From a virus: DNA of 38,772 bases. A program made the translations under genes and the position numbers. Shown in pieces: positions 8,615 through 16,869 of the stretch. Where the stretch lies: IMG/VR virus record IMGVR_UViG_3300028563_000040, positions 1 through 38,772 of that record; one strand, given 5' to 3'. Each line of letters starts with the position of its first letter. Positions within the stretch are counted from its first letter, which is position 1. The notes beneath the pieces are model-generated. The model saw only the letters and a list, made by a program, of their open reading frames with translations, was not told where the DNA came from and did not search any database.

Positions 8615-9045
8615 AGATCAAAAAACGGCCGCCCCTGGGCGCTCATATTTACTTCTGGCTGACCACTGATGACACCTTCAGCGCCCTTGTTGGTGACCGG
8701 TTCTCCAAAAATCAAGGAGAGCAGGACATCACACCACCGATGGTGATCTATGACATCGACATAGTGAGCGGTGAGAGTGACCTGGACGGTCAGACCGGTG
8801 ACTATGACGCCACTGTCACCTTCAATATTTGCGCCCGCACAGACGATGAAGGGAAGTGGATAAGTGACGCGATCCAGGATCGTTTAGTTGGTCATTCGGG
8901 AACAGTCGCAGGCGTGGAAATCACCGAGTGTACCTTTGATTCGGACATCGAAGATAAGTGGTCTGAAGTAGTTGATGTTTATCACCGGATACTTAGTTTG
9001 TCTGTCAGCTTTAGAAGAGCTGAGGCAACTGAGGAGGATCTATGA
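8611..9045 (+). CDS. tail terminator-like protein (DUF3168-like)
   Basis: This 144-residue protein has the pattern of DUF3168/gpU-like proteins, which cap the tail tube and fix its length: FWLTTDDTFSALVGDRF at the N-terminus, a PPMVIYDI beta strand, GDYDATVTFNIC, and a C-terminal VYHRILSLSVSF strand. It begins with an ATGA overlap and GGAAGGG site and ends with an ATGA overlap into the next gene. The very acidic tail (EATEEDL) is unremarkable. Confidence 0.8.
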   Translation: MKIKKRPPLGAHIYFWLTTDDTFSALVGDRFSKNQGEQDITPPMVIYDIDIVSGESDLDGQTGDYDATVTFNICARTDDEGKWISDAIQDRLVGHSGTVAGVEITECTFDSDIEDKWSEVVDVYHRILSLSVSFRRAEATEEDL

Positions 9046-9488
9046 GAAACAAGAAGCACTTGAGCGCCGCTTTGATGGCGGCTTTGTGTGCCATCACATT
9101 TGGTGCGCAAAGCGCTTTTGCTGTTCGCACAGACGTTGCTGGCGTAATTCCTAAGAACATGAACAACGGCACTATCTCAGCCAATGCTGCTGATGTGACG
9201 TTGACTGCCGTTGATACAGTCAATAACAACAGTGTCACTCTTGATGCTGGAATGTCTTGCCTGGTGCAAAATTCGGGCGGTTCACCATACACAATTACAT
9301 TCACGAGTGTGGCGGATCATCTGGGCAGAACTGGTGACATTACCTACACAGTTGCAGCCGGTGGCTTTGCCCTGTTTGGTCCTGTCACTCTGAAGGGTTG
9401 GATGCAGACAGACGGAAAGGTCTATTACACCGGCTCTAACGTCGCTGTAAAGACGCTCTGGATTAGACCGACTAACCCGAATATCTAA
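9042..9488 (+). CDS. exported structural-like protein with Sec signal peptide
   Basis: The 148-residue product opens with a textbook Sec signal peptide: Arg/Lys-rich start, hydrophobic core at about residues 8-23, and an AFA cleavage site after Ala27. The mature part (about 121 residues) is all-beta and looks like a small phage virion protein often encoded near the tail tube: SCLVQNSGGSPYTITF, a turn, then YTVAAGGFALFGPVT. GGAGG precedes the ATG, which overlaps the tail terminator stop. A signal peptide in this module is unexpected, because virion assembly is cytoplasmic. It may be a periplasmic effector built from a virion protein, or an uncleaved N-terminus. The gene is certain; the role is not. 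Confidence 0.8.
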   Translation: MRNKKHLSAALMAALCAITFGAQSAFAVRTDVAGVIPKNMNNGTISANAADVTLTAVDTVNNNSVTLDAGMSCLVQNSGGSPYTITFTSVADHLGRTGDITYTVAAGGFALFGPVTLKGWMQTDGKVYYTGSNVAVKTLWIRPTNPNI

Positions 9489-9519
9489 CGGTTTTCTTTC
9501 ATCCAATAGGTAGTTACTG

Positions 9520-9540
9520 GCGGTGCCGGTTGGCAGCCGC
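9520..9540 (+). promoter_or_regulatory. GC-rich hairpin upstream of the tail tube gene
   Basis: GCGGTGCC (9520-9527) pairs with GGCA-g-CCGC (9532-9540) around GGTT, with one bulged G. The hairpin ends just before the AGGAAGGAG site of the tail tube gene and has no U-tract. It may stabilise the abundant tail tube mRNA or create a processed 5' end. Confidence 0.35.
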
Positions 9541-9559
9541 ATAGGAAGGAGTTTGCAAA

Positions 9560-9994
9560 ATGGCAACGAAAGCAACAGGCGCAAAACTTAAGAGACAAAA
9601 TACTTACGCCTCTGACGGTTCCGGCGCATACACTCAGATCACCAAGGCTAAAAATATTCAGTTCGATATTCAGTGGGAAATAGAAGACACTTCTGATCTC
9701 GATCTGGTGTCCGACTACACGACAAATGAAACCACCGTGAGAAGTATTCAACCGGTGACTTTTGATCTGTACTTTGAACCAGCCAACGCAACACATGATG
9801 AAATCACAGGTTTGATCTCAGACTTTGTGGGCGATGTATTGCGCTTCTGGCAAGTTCAACTGAGAACCGGAAAAGCCAGACAGTTTGAAGGCAAGGTCAC
9901 TGGCATCTCTGAAGCCATCCAGGCAAAGGGATTGATCATGACTCGTGTGACCATCACACCACGCGGTGCCGTAACTTACGCAACAGCTGCTTAA
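9560..9994 (+). CDS. major tail tube protein
   Basis: This 144-residue protein should polymerise into the tail tube. It is beta-rich and ordered like TP901-1/lambda V-type tube proteins: a KNIQFDIQWEIEDTSDLD segment (32-49), a central VTFDLYFEP strand (66-74), EITGLISDF (81-89), then EGKVTGIS (110-117) and a final VTITPRGAV strand. AAGGAG gives strong initiation, as expected for an abundant virion protein. It is followed directly by the chaperone gene pair. Residues 65-97 recur in an early protein encoded at 27284-27676. Confidence 0.87.
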   Translation: MATKATGAKLKRQNTYASDGSGAYTQITKAKNIQFDIQWEIEDTSDLDLVSDYTTNETTVRSIQPVTFDLYFEPANATHDEITGLISDFVGDVLRFWQVQLRTGKARQFEGKVTGISEAIQAKGLIMTRVTITPRGAVTYATAA

Positions 9995-10052
9995 GTCTAG
10001 TTAGTTGGTTGAAGGTAAATGCTGCAAGGGCAGCCTAGAAAGGGGGAGAACG

Positions 10053-10517
10053 ATGAGTAAGAAGGTGATAAATCTTGAGGCTCTGAATAGTCTCAATGAT
10101 CGCGAATTCGCTACTGTAGCAACGAAGTTTGGCATATTCAGATTGCAGACTTTGACGGCGGCTGAAATCTTTGAGACTGAGCAATGGGCAGGCAAGAAGA
10201 ACAAAGAAGCCGAAGAAGAAGGGCTTGATAGTGTCGGCTACGAAGGTGCGTCTCTGGTGGCGATGCTAGTTGATGAAGACGGTCACCGTCTATTTCCGCC
10301 TAGCAAGATCGAAGAAGGCTATCAGCGGTTATTCAATCTGAGTATGCCGGTGAATAATGCGTTGATTCGTGCTGCTCGTGATCTTCACAGGTTGCCTCAA
10401 GTACAGGGCGACAATGAGGAAGTGATTGAGGAGCTTGCAAAAAACTCAGAGACTCCCCCAGACTTGATCTCTTCATCCTTGCCGGAAGGCTCGGAAGAGT
10501 TGACCCCGATCAGCTAA
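10053..10517 (+). CDS. tail assembly chaperone G-like
   Basis: This 154-residue acidic protein lies between tail tube and tape measure, the place of the lambda G gene. Such proteins coat the tape measure during tube polymerisation and are absent from the virion. An AGGGGGAG site fixes the ATG at 10053. The reading frame contains a slippery heptamer at 10439-10445, near the end, after which ribosomes that shift by -1 continue into the T frame. A small GCTGC/GCAGC hairpin (10021-10034) precedes the gene. Sequence alone is not strongly family-like; position and frameshift make the call. Confidence 0.8.
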   Translation: MSKKVINLEALNSLNDREFATVATKFGIFRLQTLTAAEIFETEQWAGKKNKEAEEEGLDSVGYEGASLVAMLVDEDGHRLFPPSKIEEGYQRLFNLSMPVNNALIRAARDLHRLPQVQGDNEEVIEELAKNSETPPDLISSSLPEGSEELTPIS

Positions 10518-10864
10518 TAAAAGAGATCCCTTCAGTCAAGCTGTGGTTTGAATGGCGGGCCGTAGAGAAATTGATCGGCACCGGGCAACAGTTTCAGAGA
10601 GAGATGACTGGCACCATCTGTGAAACTATCCACCAGGTGAATACCGAATCAGACAGGGAAACCCCCTGGCACTTCTTTACCGGCTCGCCTTTCGGTCTTC
10701 GGTGGGAGTCTATCAAAGAGCGCACAGAGCGCTTCTTGAAGTATTTCGGGAAAGACAGAAAGACTTTGCGTATGCAGGAAGCCATTGAAGGTTTCAATGA
10801 CCTGATTGCAGACGCAACGCTTACAAAAGCGCAAAAGGTTGACATAGATAATGGCGAGGAATGA
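10053..10864 (+). CDS. tail assembly chaperone GT fusion by -1 frameshift
   Basis: The fused product reads frame 0 to base 10445, slips back one base and continues in the -1 frame to the stop at 10862-10864, giving about 270 residues. The -1 frame is open from before the slippery site, has no good start codon of its own near 10520-10570, and encodes a clearly protein-like T domain (KLWFEWRAVEKLIG, then TPWHFFTGSPFGLRWES). This is how lambda makes gpGT, the minor chaperone that binds the tube protein through T. The end overlaps the tape measure start by 14 bases. Confidence 0.8.
10439..10445 (+). promoter_or_regulatory. -1 ribosomal slippery site A_AAA_AAC
   Basis: In the G frame the codons read gcA AAA AAC. 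Both decoding tRNAs can re-pair after slipping one base, so this fits the X_XXY_YYZ rule exactly. Continuation in the -1 frame avoids the G stop at 10515-10517. A downstream stimulatory structure was not demonstrated. Confidence 0.82.
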
Positions 10865-13800
10865 CACTGTTGGAGGCATCACGCTTGAGCTGAAGGCTGA
10901 GCTTGCTCAATTCACTTCAGAAATCAAACGCGGTGAATATCAGCTCAGGTCAACCGCCAAAGAGATGCAGCGCTCACTTCAGAGCGTGGCAAAAGAAACA
11001 GAGCGGACCCACAACAGCATGGTGGGTCAATTCCAGAAGATCAGCAGTGCTGCCCAGTCATTGAGCAGATCAATGGCGGGCGTCTTTGTCGGTGTCAGTG
11101 CAGCTGCCATGGTGCGGGAAGCATCAAAGCTGTCTGACACCTTCTCTGGTATCAACGCAAAGATCAAGGTTAATACCCAGTCGCAGGCTGAGTTTAACCA
11201 GGTCTTTAATCAACTCTATGACATCAGCCAAAAGAACCGGGCATCTTTTGAAGATTCGGTCACGGCTTTTCAGAACATCACATCTGTTGCCAAAGATATT
11301 GGTGCCAGCTCTACCGATATTTTGAAGCTGACTGACATTATCCAGAAGATGGGCAAGATCAGCGGTGCCAGCACCCTGGACATGGCCAACGGTCTGAGAG
11401 GCTTCACTCAGGCTCTCTCTGATGGCAACGTCCAGGCTGATGAATTTCGCCAGATCACAGACAACCTTCCTGCTCTTGCTGCACAGATTGCTTCTGCTGC
11501 TGGTATCTCGCTTGGTCAGCTCAGGAACCTGGTCAAGCAAGGAAAGGTTTCATCGAAGGATCTTTATGACCTGACCATGAAGTCTGCAGAAGATGTAGAC
11601 AAAAAATTCACGGCAGTGACAGCCACCATGTCTGGTGCGTTCCAGCAGATGGAGAACAGCCTGACTGTTGCTGTCGGCAAGATGGATAAGAGCATTGGAA
11701 CAACCAAGGCTCTTGCAAAAGCATTTGAAGAACTCGCCAAAGGCATAGGGCAGGCGGGCGATGCCTTTGTAAAGTGGAATGAGACATCCACCGGACAAAA
11801 GAAGGCTGACGGATCGCCGCTTACCGCCACAGAGAAGTTTACTGCCGACCAGGCGAAGGCATCGCGTGACCGTGCTGCCGGATGGCGTGCTTTCAGCAGG
11901 GATGTAACCGATCCTTCTGCTTACTTCGCACAGACCGATATTCACGGTCACCTGGAGATGGGGATCAGTGGCCGGGGTAGCAAGTACCTGCCGCGTGAGC
12001 TGGCTGCCAGCAATAAGCAGTATCAGAAAGATACCGGCTGGGACCCAGATTATCTGCCCGGTGCTCAGGACCTTGAAGGATCAAAAGCCTGGGGCACAAA
12101 TGCTGGCAAATTTAAATTTACTGGCACCGGTCCCAAAGGTGGCGCTGGTGGCAAGAAGTCTGATGCTGAAAGCCGATATGACCGTGAAATAAAAGAGATC
12201 ACTGAGCTTGTCGCTAAGCGCAAAGAAGAAGCGCTGGAGCTTGATCAGACAGCCAAGGGCATGGACGAACTGGCCCGGCAGTATGACAGAGAGAAGCGGC
12301 AAGTTGATAGCACCACGCTTAGTGCCAAGGAAAAGAAAGCGGCGCTCGATTCGCTTGCAAAATCCTATGCAGAGATCCGAAAGCAACAGGACTTTGAGAA
12401 GCAGCTGAAGCAACAGAAGGAAGCCGGTAAGGCAATTGATGACTTCATCAAGAAGGGCAAAGATCAGATCGCCCAGGTCGATGAAGAAGTTAAGGGCCGC
12501 ACCAATCTGAATGCGGCTCTGAAGCTTGAGGCCGAATATAAAGACTTGCTGGCAAAAGGCAACAAGGGCAGCGCTGAAAACGTTGCCAAACTGGACAACG
12601 CCCGGCAAGTTGTGGAGCAAGCAAAGGCCAATGCAGTTGCAAAAGATTCCGCTGAAATCTACGGCGAACTCAACGAGAAAACTAAGCAATATAATGCGGA
12701 TGTTGAAGCTTCGGTCACCGGTCTCAAAGAGCACAGAGAAGAGCTTGAACGGCAGCTGAAGGGTGAGCAAGACATCTCACCATTTATCCAAGCTCGTGGC
12801 GAGCTTGAAAAGAAAACAAATGAAATTCTGGAGGAGCAGAGAACCAAGCTTGCTGCAATTGAGCAAGTGCTTTCATACGATCCCGGCAATGTTAAGTCAT
12901 TACAGGACAAGCAGAATGCAGAAGCAGCAATTAATCAGACATATGAAAAGCGCGCTCAAATACTGAAAGAGATTGCCGCCGAACAGACAGCGACAAAGGC
13001 GGCCACCGATGCGCTCAAAGATCAGAAAGACCTGCTCGAAAGCATCACCGGATCATCAGCTAAGTATTCTCAGAAGGTCCAGGAGCTTTCTGACGCCTTT
13101 GACCAGGGCAAGATCACTGCCGACCAATATAACGATTCACTGAGGCAGATACACAGTAGCAATGACAAAGCATCGTCTTCTGGTCAGAGTTTTGCCAACA
13201 CCATAACCGGTGCCTTTTCCAATATGCTCAGGGGCAATCAAAGCCTGAGCCAGAGCTTTAAGCAGCTTGGAATTGACCTGGCTAACCTGGCAGCTAAGCG
13301 CTTCTTACTCCAGCCGCTGGAGAAGATGCTGGGCAATCTTTTCAACAACATCAGCAATAGTCTATTTGGTGGTGGCGGTGGTGGTCTGGGAAGTTCTGCG
13401 AGCAGCTTGGCTGGTGGCGCCCTTGGTGCCTTGGCAAAAGGCGCAGCATCTAGCTTTGGTAGTGGCGCTGCTGCTGCTACTGGTCCGGTCGGTGCGGTCA
13501 CTTCCAGTGTGCAACAAGCAGCCCAGAATGCGGTCAGCAATGCCTTCTCTGGTGTCAATTCTGGAAGCATTGGAATTACCAAGCCCATTGCAGCTCTGCC
13601 CCTGGTGGCGGCAGATGCTGCTGACATAAAGAAGGCAGACTTTGAGCGCCCGATCCTGGAAGCAGCAAAGATCCAGAATCCGACCATTGCTAAGCCAGAA
13701 TTCAACCTGTCTCAGTTCACCGAATCCCGGCACAAGAAAGATGCTTTCTATGATGCCACCTTCTGGTTGGCAGTCTTCAAAGAGATTGATATTGACCGCG

Positions 13801-15632
13801 GCTTCTTTAAGACTTCCTGGTTTGACACATCGAGCTTCAAGAAGCCTTTGCTTGACAGTGCCACGATCAAGAATGCCACCATAGACGGTGTTTCAGGCTT
13901 AGGCGGCAGCGCTTCTGGTGGCGGCTTCGGCAGTTTCCTGGGGCAGCGTGTCACTGGTGCCATTGACAGTATAGGTAATGGTATTGTCACCAACGCATTC
14001 AGCAAGCTCTTAGGCTTCGCTGGTGGTGGCATGTACAGCCCAGGCATGGGTGCTGTCCAGGTTGGAGAACAAGGCCGTGAGTTGTTTTTTCCTGGCACTG
14101 CCGGATACATCATGAATAGTGCCATGAGCAACATGTGGCTGGCAATGCAGGGCATGGCGGGCGGTAACCCCTGGCTTTCTGGCGGTCATGGTGGCGGCTT
14201 CGGTGCCGGTGGTGGCGGCTACTCACCCATGATGCCAGGCGGTGGTCTCGGTGCCGCTCCAGGCTCCGGCAACATTCCGACTGTTTCTTATACCGACTAT
14301 GCACTGAGTCAGGGCATGGGAATGAGCGCGCTTGCGGACCAAGCCGAAGCAGATTTGAGAAGTGGCAAGCGTCAAGACTATATCCAAGTCAAAAACATCC
14401 GCGATCAAGCCAATCTGTTCATGGGCGAAGCGATGAGCCAGCGTGCGACAAGCCGCTTCACTCAGACGAGCTTCCGCGCCGATCAATTGCCGTGGATGAA
14501 TATCAACACACTGAGCAAGAACTCAGGCGTCGATACGACACAGTGGCTGCCGCAAGGCGTCGGACAATACAACAATGGCCAGCTTTGGGGTGGCTTCCAA
14601 GCCTTTGGCAGCGGTGAAGGCAGCGAAGGCGTCGGCGTCGAATCGTGGAGCAATGATCCGCCTCCCGGTATCCAGCAAAGCTCGTTCAATACTTCCCGTG
14701 GAAGCGTTTACTACACGCCTGGTGCCGGCGGCTCGATCACACAGATGGCAGCTATGGGTGGTGGCAGATGGGGTTCTGTCGGAATGATGAACGCGCCCAA
14801 TGCTACGCCATGGAATGCTAATGGTGGCAATGTGCTTGGTGGTCCTGGTGGCGTCATTCCCAATTTGCCGTTTGGTTCCACTGGCAGTTATCAAAGCTTC
14901 GGCGGCAACCTGGCTCTTGGTGGCGATCTTGGCTCTTCACGCTCAAGGTCTACCCTAATTCCGCCTGAAAACTATCCTGATTACATGCAAAGAGTGTATG
15001 GGCAAGGCAACCCAAATACAACATTGGCGCCGGACATGGTGCCTGGTTTGCTCACAGGAAACGGATCACACACCACCCTTGCTGACATGCTTAAGGGTAT
15101 GGAATATATGCAAGCTGGGCGTGTAATGCCGGGAAACAGTCTGCCCTTTCATGTCACCGATTCTTTCGATGTCAGATCGAATAACAGCGGCGCCTTTGGT
15201 GGTGGTGACTTCGGCGGCTCGGATATGTCGGGCGGTTTGAACCCGCGTTATATGGGTCCATACAGCCCACAGTATTACAACAACGCGATGAACGGCGCCG
15301 CCATATTTGGTGGCATGTTGGGATCGATCAAACGCTATGGCAAGGGCGGCAAGTACAAAGGCAAAGAGCCGATCATGGTTGGAGACATGGGCAGTGAAAT
15401 CCTCTGGCCAGATTCGGCTGGCTCTGTGGTGCCTAACAACAAGATGAAAGAAGCGCTGTCACCGACCGTGAAGATCACCTTGCACAATGAGACAGGCGTG
15501 AAAGCAAACTTAACCCAACAAGTGCAGCCTGACGGCTCTGTGAAGATGTATCTAACTGCAATTGAAAACATGATGAGAGATCCAGGCAATAGTATTCACA
15601 GAACCATAAAGGATATTGCAAGAGGGAACTAA
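10851..15632 (+). CDS. tape measure protein
   Basis: The 1593-residue protein sets tail length and occupies the tube. The N-terminal 250 residues match the tape-measure N domain (SLSRSMAGVFVGVSAAAM, then GASTLDMANGLRGFTQALSDG). A long coiled-coil region follows (about 430-740), then a Gly/Ala-rich hydrophobic stretch (about 835-895). Three features are odd. Residues 924-1013 form 18 successive pentapeptides with a hydrophobic centre. The tape-measure C-terminal motif VGxxGxExxxP occurs twice (1071-1081 and 1510-1520). The roughly 430 residues between the two copies are Gly/Asn/Ser/Met-rich, with codon choice that looks different by eye. The start lies inside the T frame. Confidence 0.95.
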   Translation: MARNDTVGGITLELKAELAQFTSEIKRGEYQLRSTAKEMQRSLQSVAKETERTHNSMVGQFQKISSAAQSLSRSMAGVFVGVSAAAMVREASKLSDTFSGINAKIKVNTQSQAEFNQVFNQLYDISQKNRASFEDSVTAFQNITSVAKDIGASSTDILKLTDIIQKMGKISGASTLDMANGLRGFTQALSDGNVQADEFRQITDNLPALAAQIASAAGISLGQLRNLVKQGKVSSKDLYDLTMKSAEDVDKKFTAVTATMSGAFQQMENSLTVAVGKMDKSIGTTKALAKAFEELAKGIGQAGDAFVKWNETSTGQKKADGSPLTATEKFTADQAKASRDRAAGWRAFSRDVTDPSAYFAQTDIHGHLEMGISGRGSKYLPRELAASNKQYQKDTGWDPDYLPGAQDLEGSKAWGTNAGKFKFTGTGPKGGAGGKKSDAESRYDREIKEITELVAKRKEEALELDQTAKGMDELARQYDREKRQVDSTTLSAKEKKAALDSLAKSYAEIRKQQDFEKQLKQQKEAGKAIDDFIKKGKDQIAQVDEEVKGRTNLNAALKLEAEYKDLLAKGNKGSAENVAKLDNARQVVEQAKANAVAKDSAEIYGELNEKTKQYNADVEASVTGLKEHREELERQLKGEQDISPFIQARGELEKKTNEILEEQRTKLAAIEQVLSYDPGNVKSLQDKQNAEAAINQTYEKRAQILKEIAAEQTATKAATDALKDQKDLLESITGSSAKYSQKVQELSDAFDQGKITADQYNDSLRQIHSSNDKASSSGQSFANTITGAFSNMLRGNQSLSQSFKQLGIDLANLAAKRFLLQPLEKMLGNLFNNISNSLFGGGGGGLGSSASSLAGGALGALAKGAASSFGSGAAAATGPVGAVTSSVQQAAQNAVSNAFSGVNSGSIGITKPIAALPLVAADAADIKKADFERPILEAAKIQNPTIAKPEFNLSQFTESRHKKDAFYDATFWLAVFKEIDIDRGFFKTSWFDTSSFKKPLLDSATIKNATIDGVSGLGGSASGGGFGSFLGQRVTGAIDSIGNGIVTNAFSKLLGFAGGGMYSPGMGAVQVGEQGRELFFPGTAGYIMNSAMSNMWLAMQGMAGGNPWLSGGHGGGFGAGGGGYSPMMPGGGLGAAPGSGNIPTVSYTDYALSQGMGMSALADQAEADLRSGKRQDYIQVKNIRDQANLFMGEAMSQRATSRFTQTSFRADQLPWMNINTLSKNSGVDTTQWLPQGVGQYNNGQLWGGFQAFGSGEGSEGVGVESWSNDPPPGIQQSSFNTSRGSVYYTPGAGGSITQMAAMGGGRWGSVGMMNAPNATPWNANGGNVLGGPGGVIPNLPFGSTGSYQSFGGNLALGGDLGSSRSRSTLIPPENYPDYMQRVYGQGNPNTTLAPDMVPGLLTGNGSHTTLADMLKGMEYMQAGRVMPGNSLPFHVTDSFDVRSNNSGAFGGGDFGGSDMSGGLNPRYMGPYSPQYYNNAMNGAAIFGGMLGSIKRYGKGGKYKGKEPIMVGDMGSEILWPDSAGSVVPNNKMKEALSPTVKITLHNETGVKANLTQQVQPDGSVKMYLTAIENMMRDPGNSIHRTIKDIARGN
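13620..13889 (+). other. pentapeptide-repeat-like domain within the tape measure
   Basis: Residues 924-1013 divide without gaps into 18 blocks of five, from ADIKK and ADFER to ATIKN and ATIDG. Position 3 of each block is F, I or L in 17 of 18 (the exception is SRHKK), and position 1 is usually a small residue (A, P, S or G). This is the periodicity of right-handed quadrilateral beta-helix (pentapeptide repeat) proteins. The fold is inferred from periodicity alone. Confidence 0.65.
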
Positions 15633-15635
15633 CCC

Positions 15636-15986
15636 GTGCCTTTCTCATGGCCTGTGACTTTGCCTTCACCATTGCAAAGTAATCTTACTGGCACCCGACA
15701 AAATAACAAGATAGTTTCTCAGCCTGAGATCGGCAGACCACGCAGGCGCAAACGCTTTAGCGGTCAGGTCAAATACTATGACTGTGTGATCAAGATCACC
15801 AAGGATCTGCTGGATGACTTCTGGACATTTTATGATCAGCTCAGCAGTGGCACTGATTCCTTCACCTGGACCCACCCGATCTATGGCTCTATTCAGGTGC
15901 AGTTCAGTGGTGAAGAAGAGCCGACCGAGACGCACAGCAAAGGCAAGCTCTGGACGATCAGCTTTAAGCTGGAGCAACTACCCTGA
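15636..15986 (+). CDS. tail tip assembly protein, lambda M-like position
   Basis: This 116-residue protein follows the tape measure and precedes the DUF1833-like protein, matching the place of lambda M and related distal-tail proteins. It has a basic RPRRRKRFSGQV segment and a beta-rich end with DDFWTFYDQLSSGTDSFTW, a pattern of small distal tail proteins that bind the tape measure C-terminus. It starts with GTG after an AGAGGGA site. The name depends mainly on order. Confidence 0.65.
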   Translation: MPFSWPVTLPSPLQSNLTGTRQNNKIVSQPEIGRPRRRKRFSGQVKYYDCVIKITKDLLDDFWTFYDQLSSGTDSFTWTHPIYGSIQVQFSGEEEPTETHSKGKLWTISFKLEQLP

Positions 15987-16468
15987 TGAGAACGATCAAC
16001 GCAGCGGCAATAGCGCTGATCAATAATCCGAACTGCAACAAAGCCTTCATCTGCTTGATCGAGATCTCGCACCCACAGCTGGACACTCTTTATCTGGCTA
16101 GAGATTCGGCTGATGTTGTTTCCAACGGGCGCACCTATACGGCTTTTCCGTTTGATATTGATCTGCTCGATGAGTCGCAGAATGAAATCACCGGCAGCAA
16201 GCTCAGCCTGGGCTGGGTAGATTCGTCAATCTTAGACCTGGTGCAGAAGGTCAATGAGACACCGGGCACGGTGGCGGCAAAATGGGTAGTTGAAGGCGAC
16301 ACTAATACGGTGCTCTGGCAGATTGATCCACCTTTGATGATCAAGAAGGCAACTGCAACGGTTAAAAAGGCTGACTTCGATCTGGGGCTTCGGTCTCTGG
16401 AAGATGAAGAAGTGCCGGTCTATGGCAAGGGTCCGAACACTCACCCAGGACTTTATGCAAACCGATGA
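15986..16468 (+). CDS. DUF1833-like tail tip protein (lambda L-like)
   Basis: This 160-residue protein shows the DUF1833 layout: an N-terminal LIEISHPQLDTLYLARDSAD, a GRTYTAFPFDIDLLDES segment, and a C-terminal ADFDLGLRSLEDEEVPVYG. In lambda-like tails the equivalent L protein is part of the tip complex and binds an iron-sulfur cluster, but no Cys cluster is visible here (only two Cys near residues 17 and 22). It shares one base with the previous gene and has an ATGA overlap with the next. Confidence 0.78.
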   Translation: MRTINAAAIALINNPNCNKAFICLIEISHPQLDTLYLARDSADVVSNGRTYTAFPFDIDLLDESQNEITGSKLSLGWVDSSILDLVQKVNETPGTVAAKWVVEGDTNTVLWQIDPPLMIKKATATVKKADFDLGLRSLEDEEVPVYGKGPNTHPGLYANR

Positions 16469-16869
16469 CCTGGGCTAATGACTATGTTGGCATTCCTTAC
16501 ACTCACCTGGGGCGCACTGCTGAAGGTGCTGATTGCTACGGTCTGATCAGGCTTGCAATGTTGGAGCAATTCAACATCGACATGCCAGCGCTCACCACAG
16601 ATAGTGCACACACGCCCAGGGCGCTGGCTAAAGAATTCCTTGCACTCAGGCGGGTTTTCACGAAAGTGGAGAACGCCCAGGAGGGTGATCTGATCATCTT
16701 CAAAACGCTGGGACAACCTAATCACGTAGGCATCGTAATAGGCATAGATTCTTATTTCCTGCACACAGAGCCGATGAAGAACGCTTGCATTGAAAGCTGG
16801 AAGTCTTCGATGTGGCGTCACGTCTTAGACTCTGTTTGGAGGCATAAGAGCAAGTGTCTGCACAAGTAG
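16465..16869 (+). CDS. NlpC/P60-family tail tip peptidase (lambda K-like)
   Basis: This 134-residue protein has an NlpC/P60 core: catalytic Cys24 in GADCYGL, then QEGDLIIFK, His87 in NHVGIV, and a possible third residue His100 in YFLHTEP. Such tail-tip hydrolases cut peptide cross-links in peptidoglycan or process the tip. Unlike lambda K it has no N-terminal JAB/MPN metallopeptidase domain. It begins at an ATGA overlap and ends inside the J-like gene. Confidence 0.87.
   Translation: MTWANDYVGIPYTHLGRTAEGADCYGLIRLAMLEQFNIDMPALTTDSAHTPRALAKEFLALRRVFTKVENAQEGDLIIFKTLGQPNHVGIVIGIDSYFLHTEPMKNACIESWKSSMWRHVLDSVWRHKSKCLHK

Noticed and set aside
12081-12770. 229-codon minus-strand ORF
   Set aside because: It is antisense to the tape measure coiled coil, and its Leu/Phe-rich content is the expected shadow of Lys/Glu codons.
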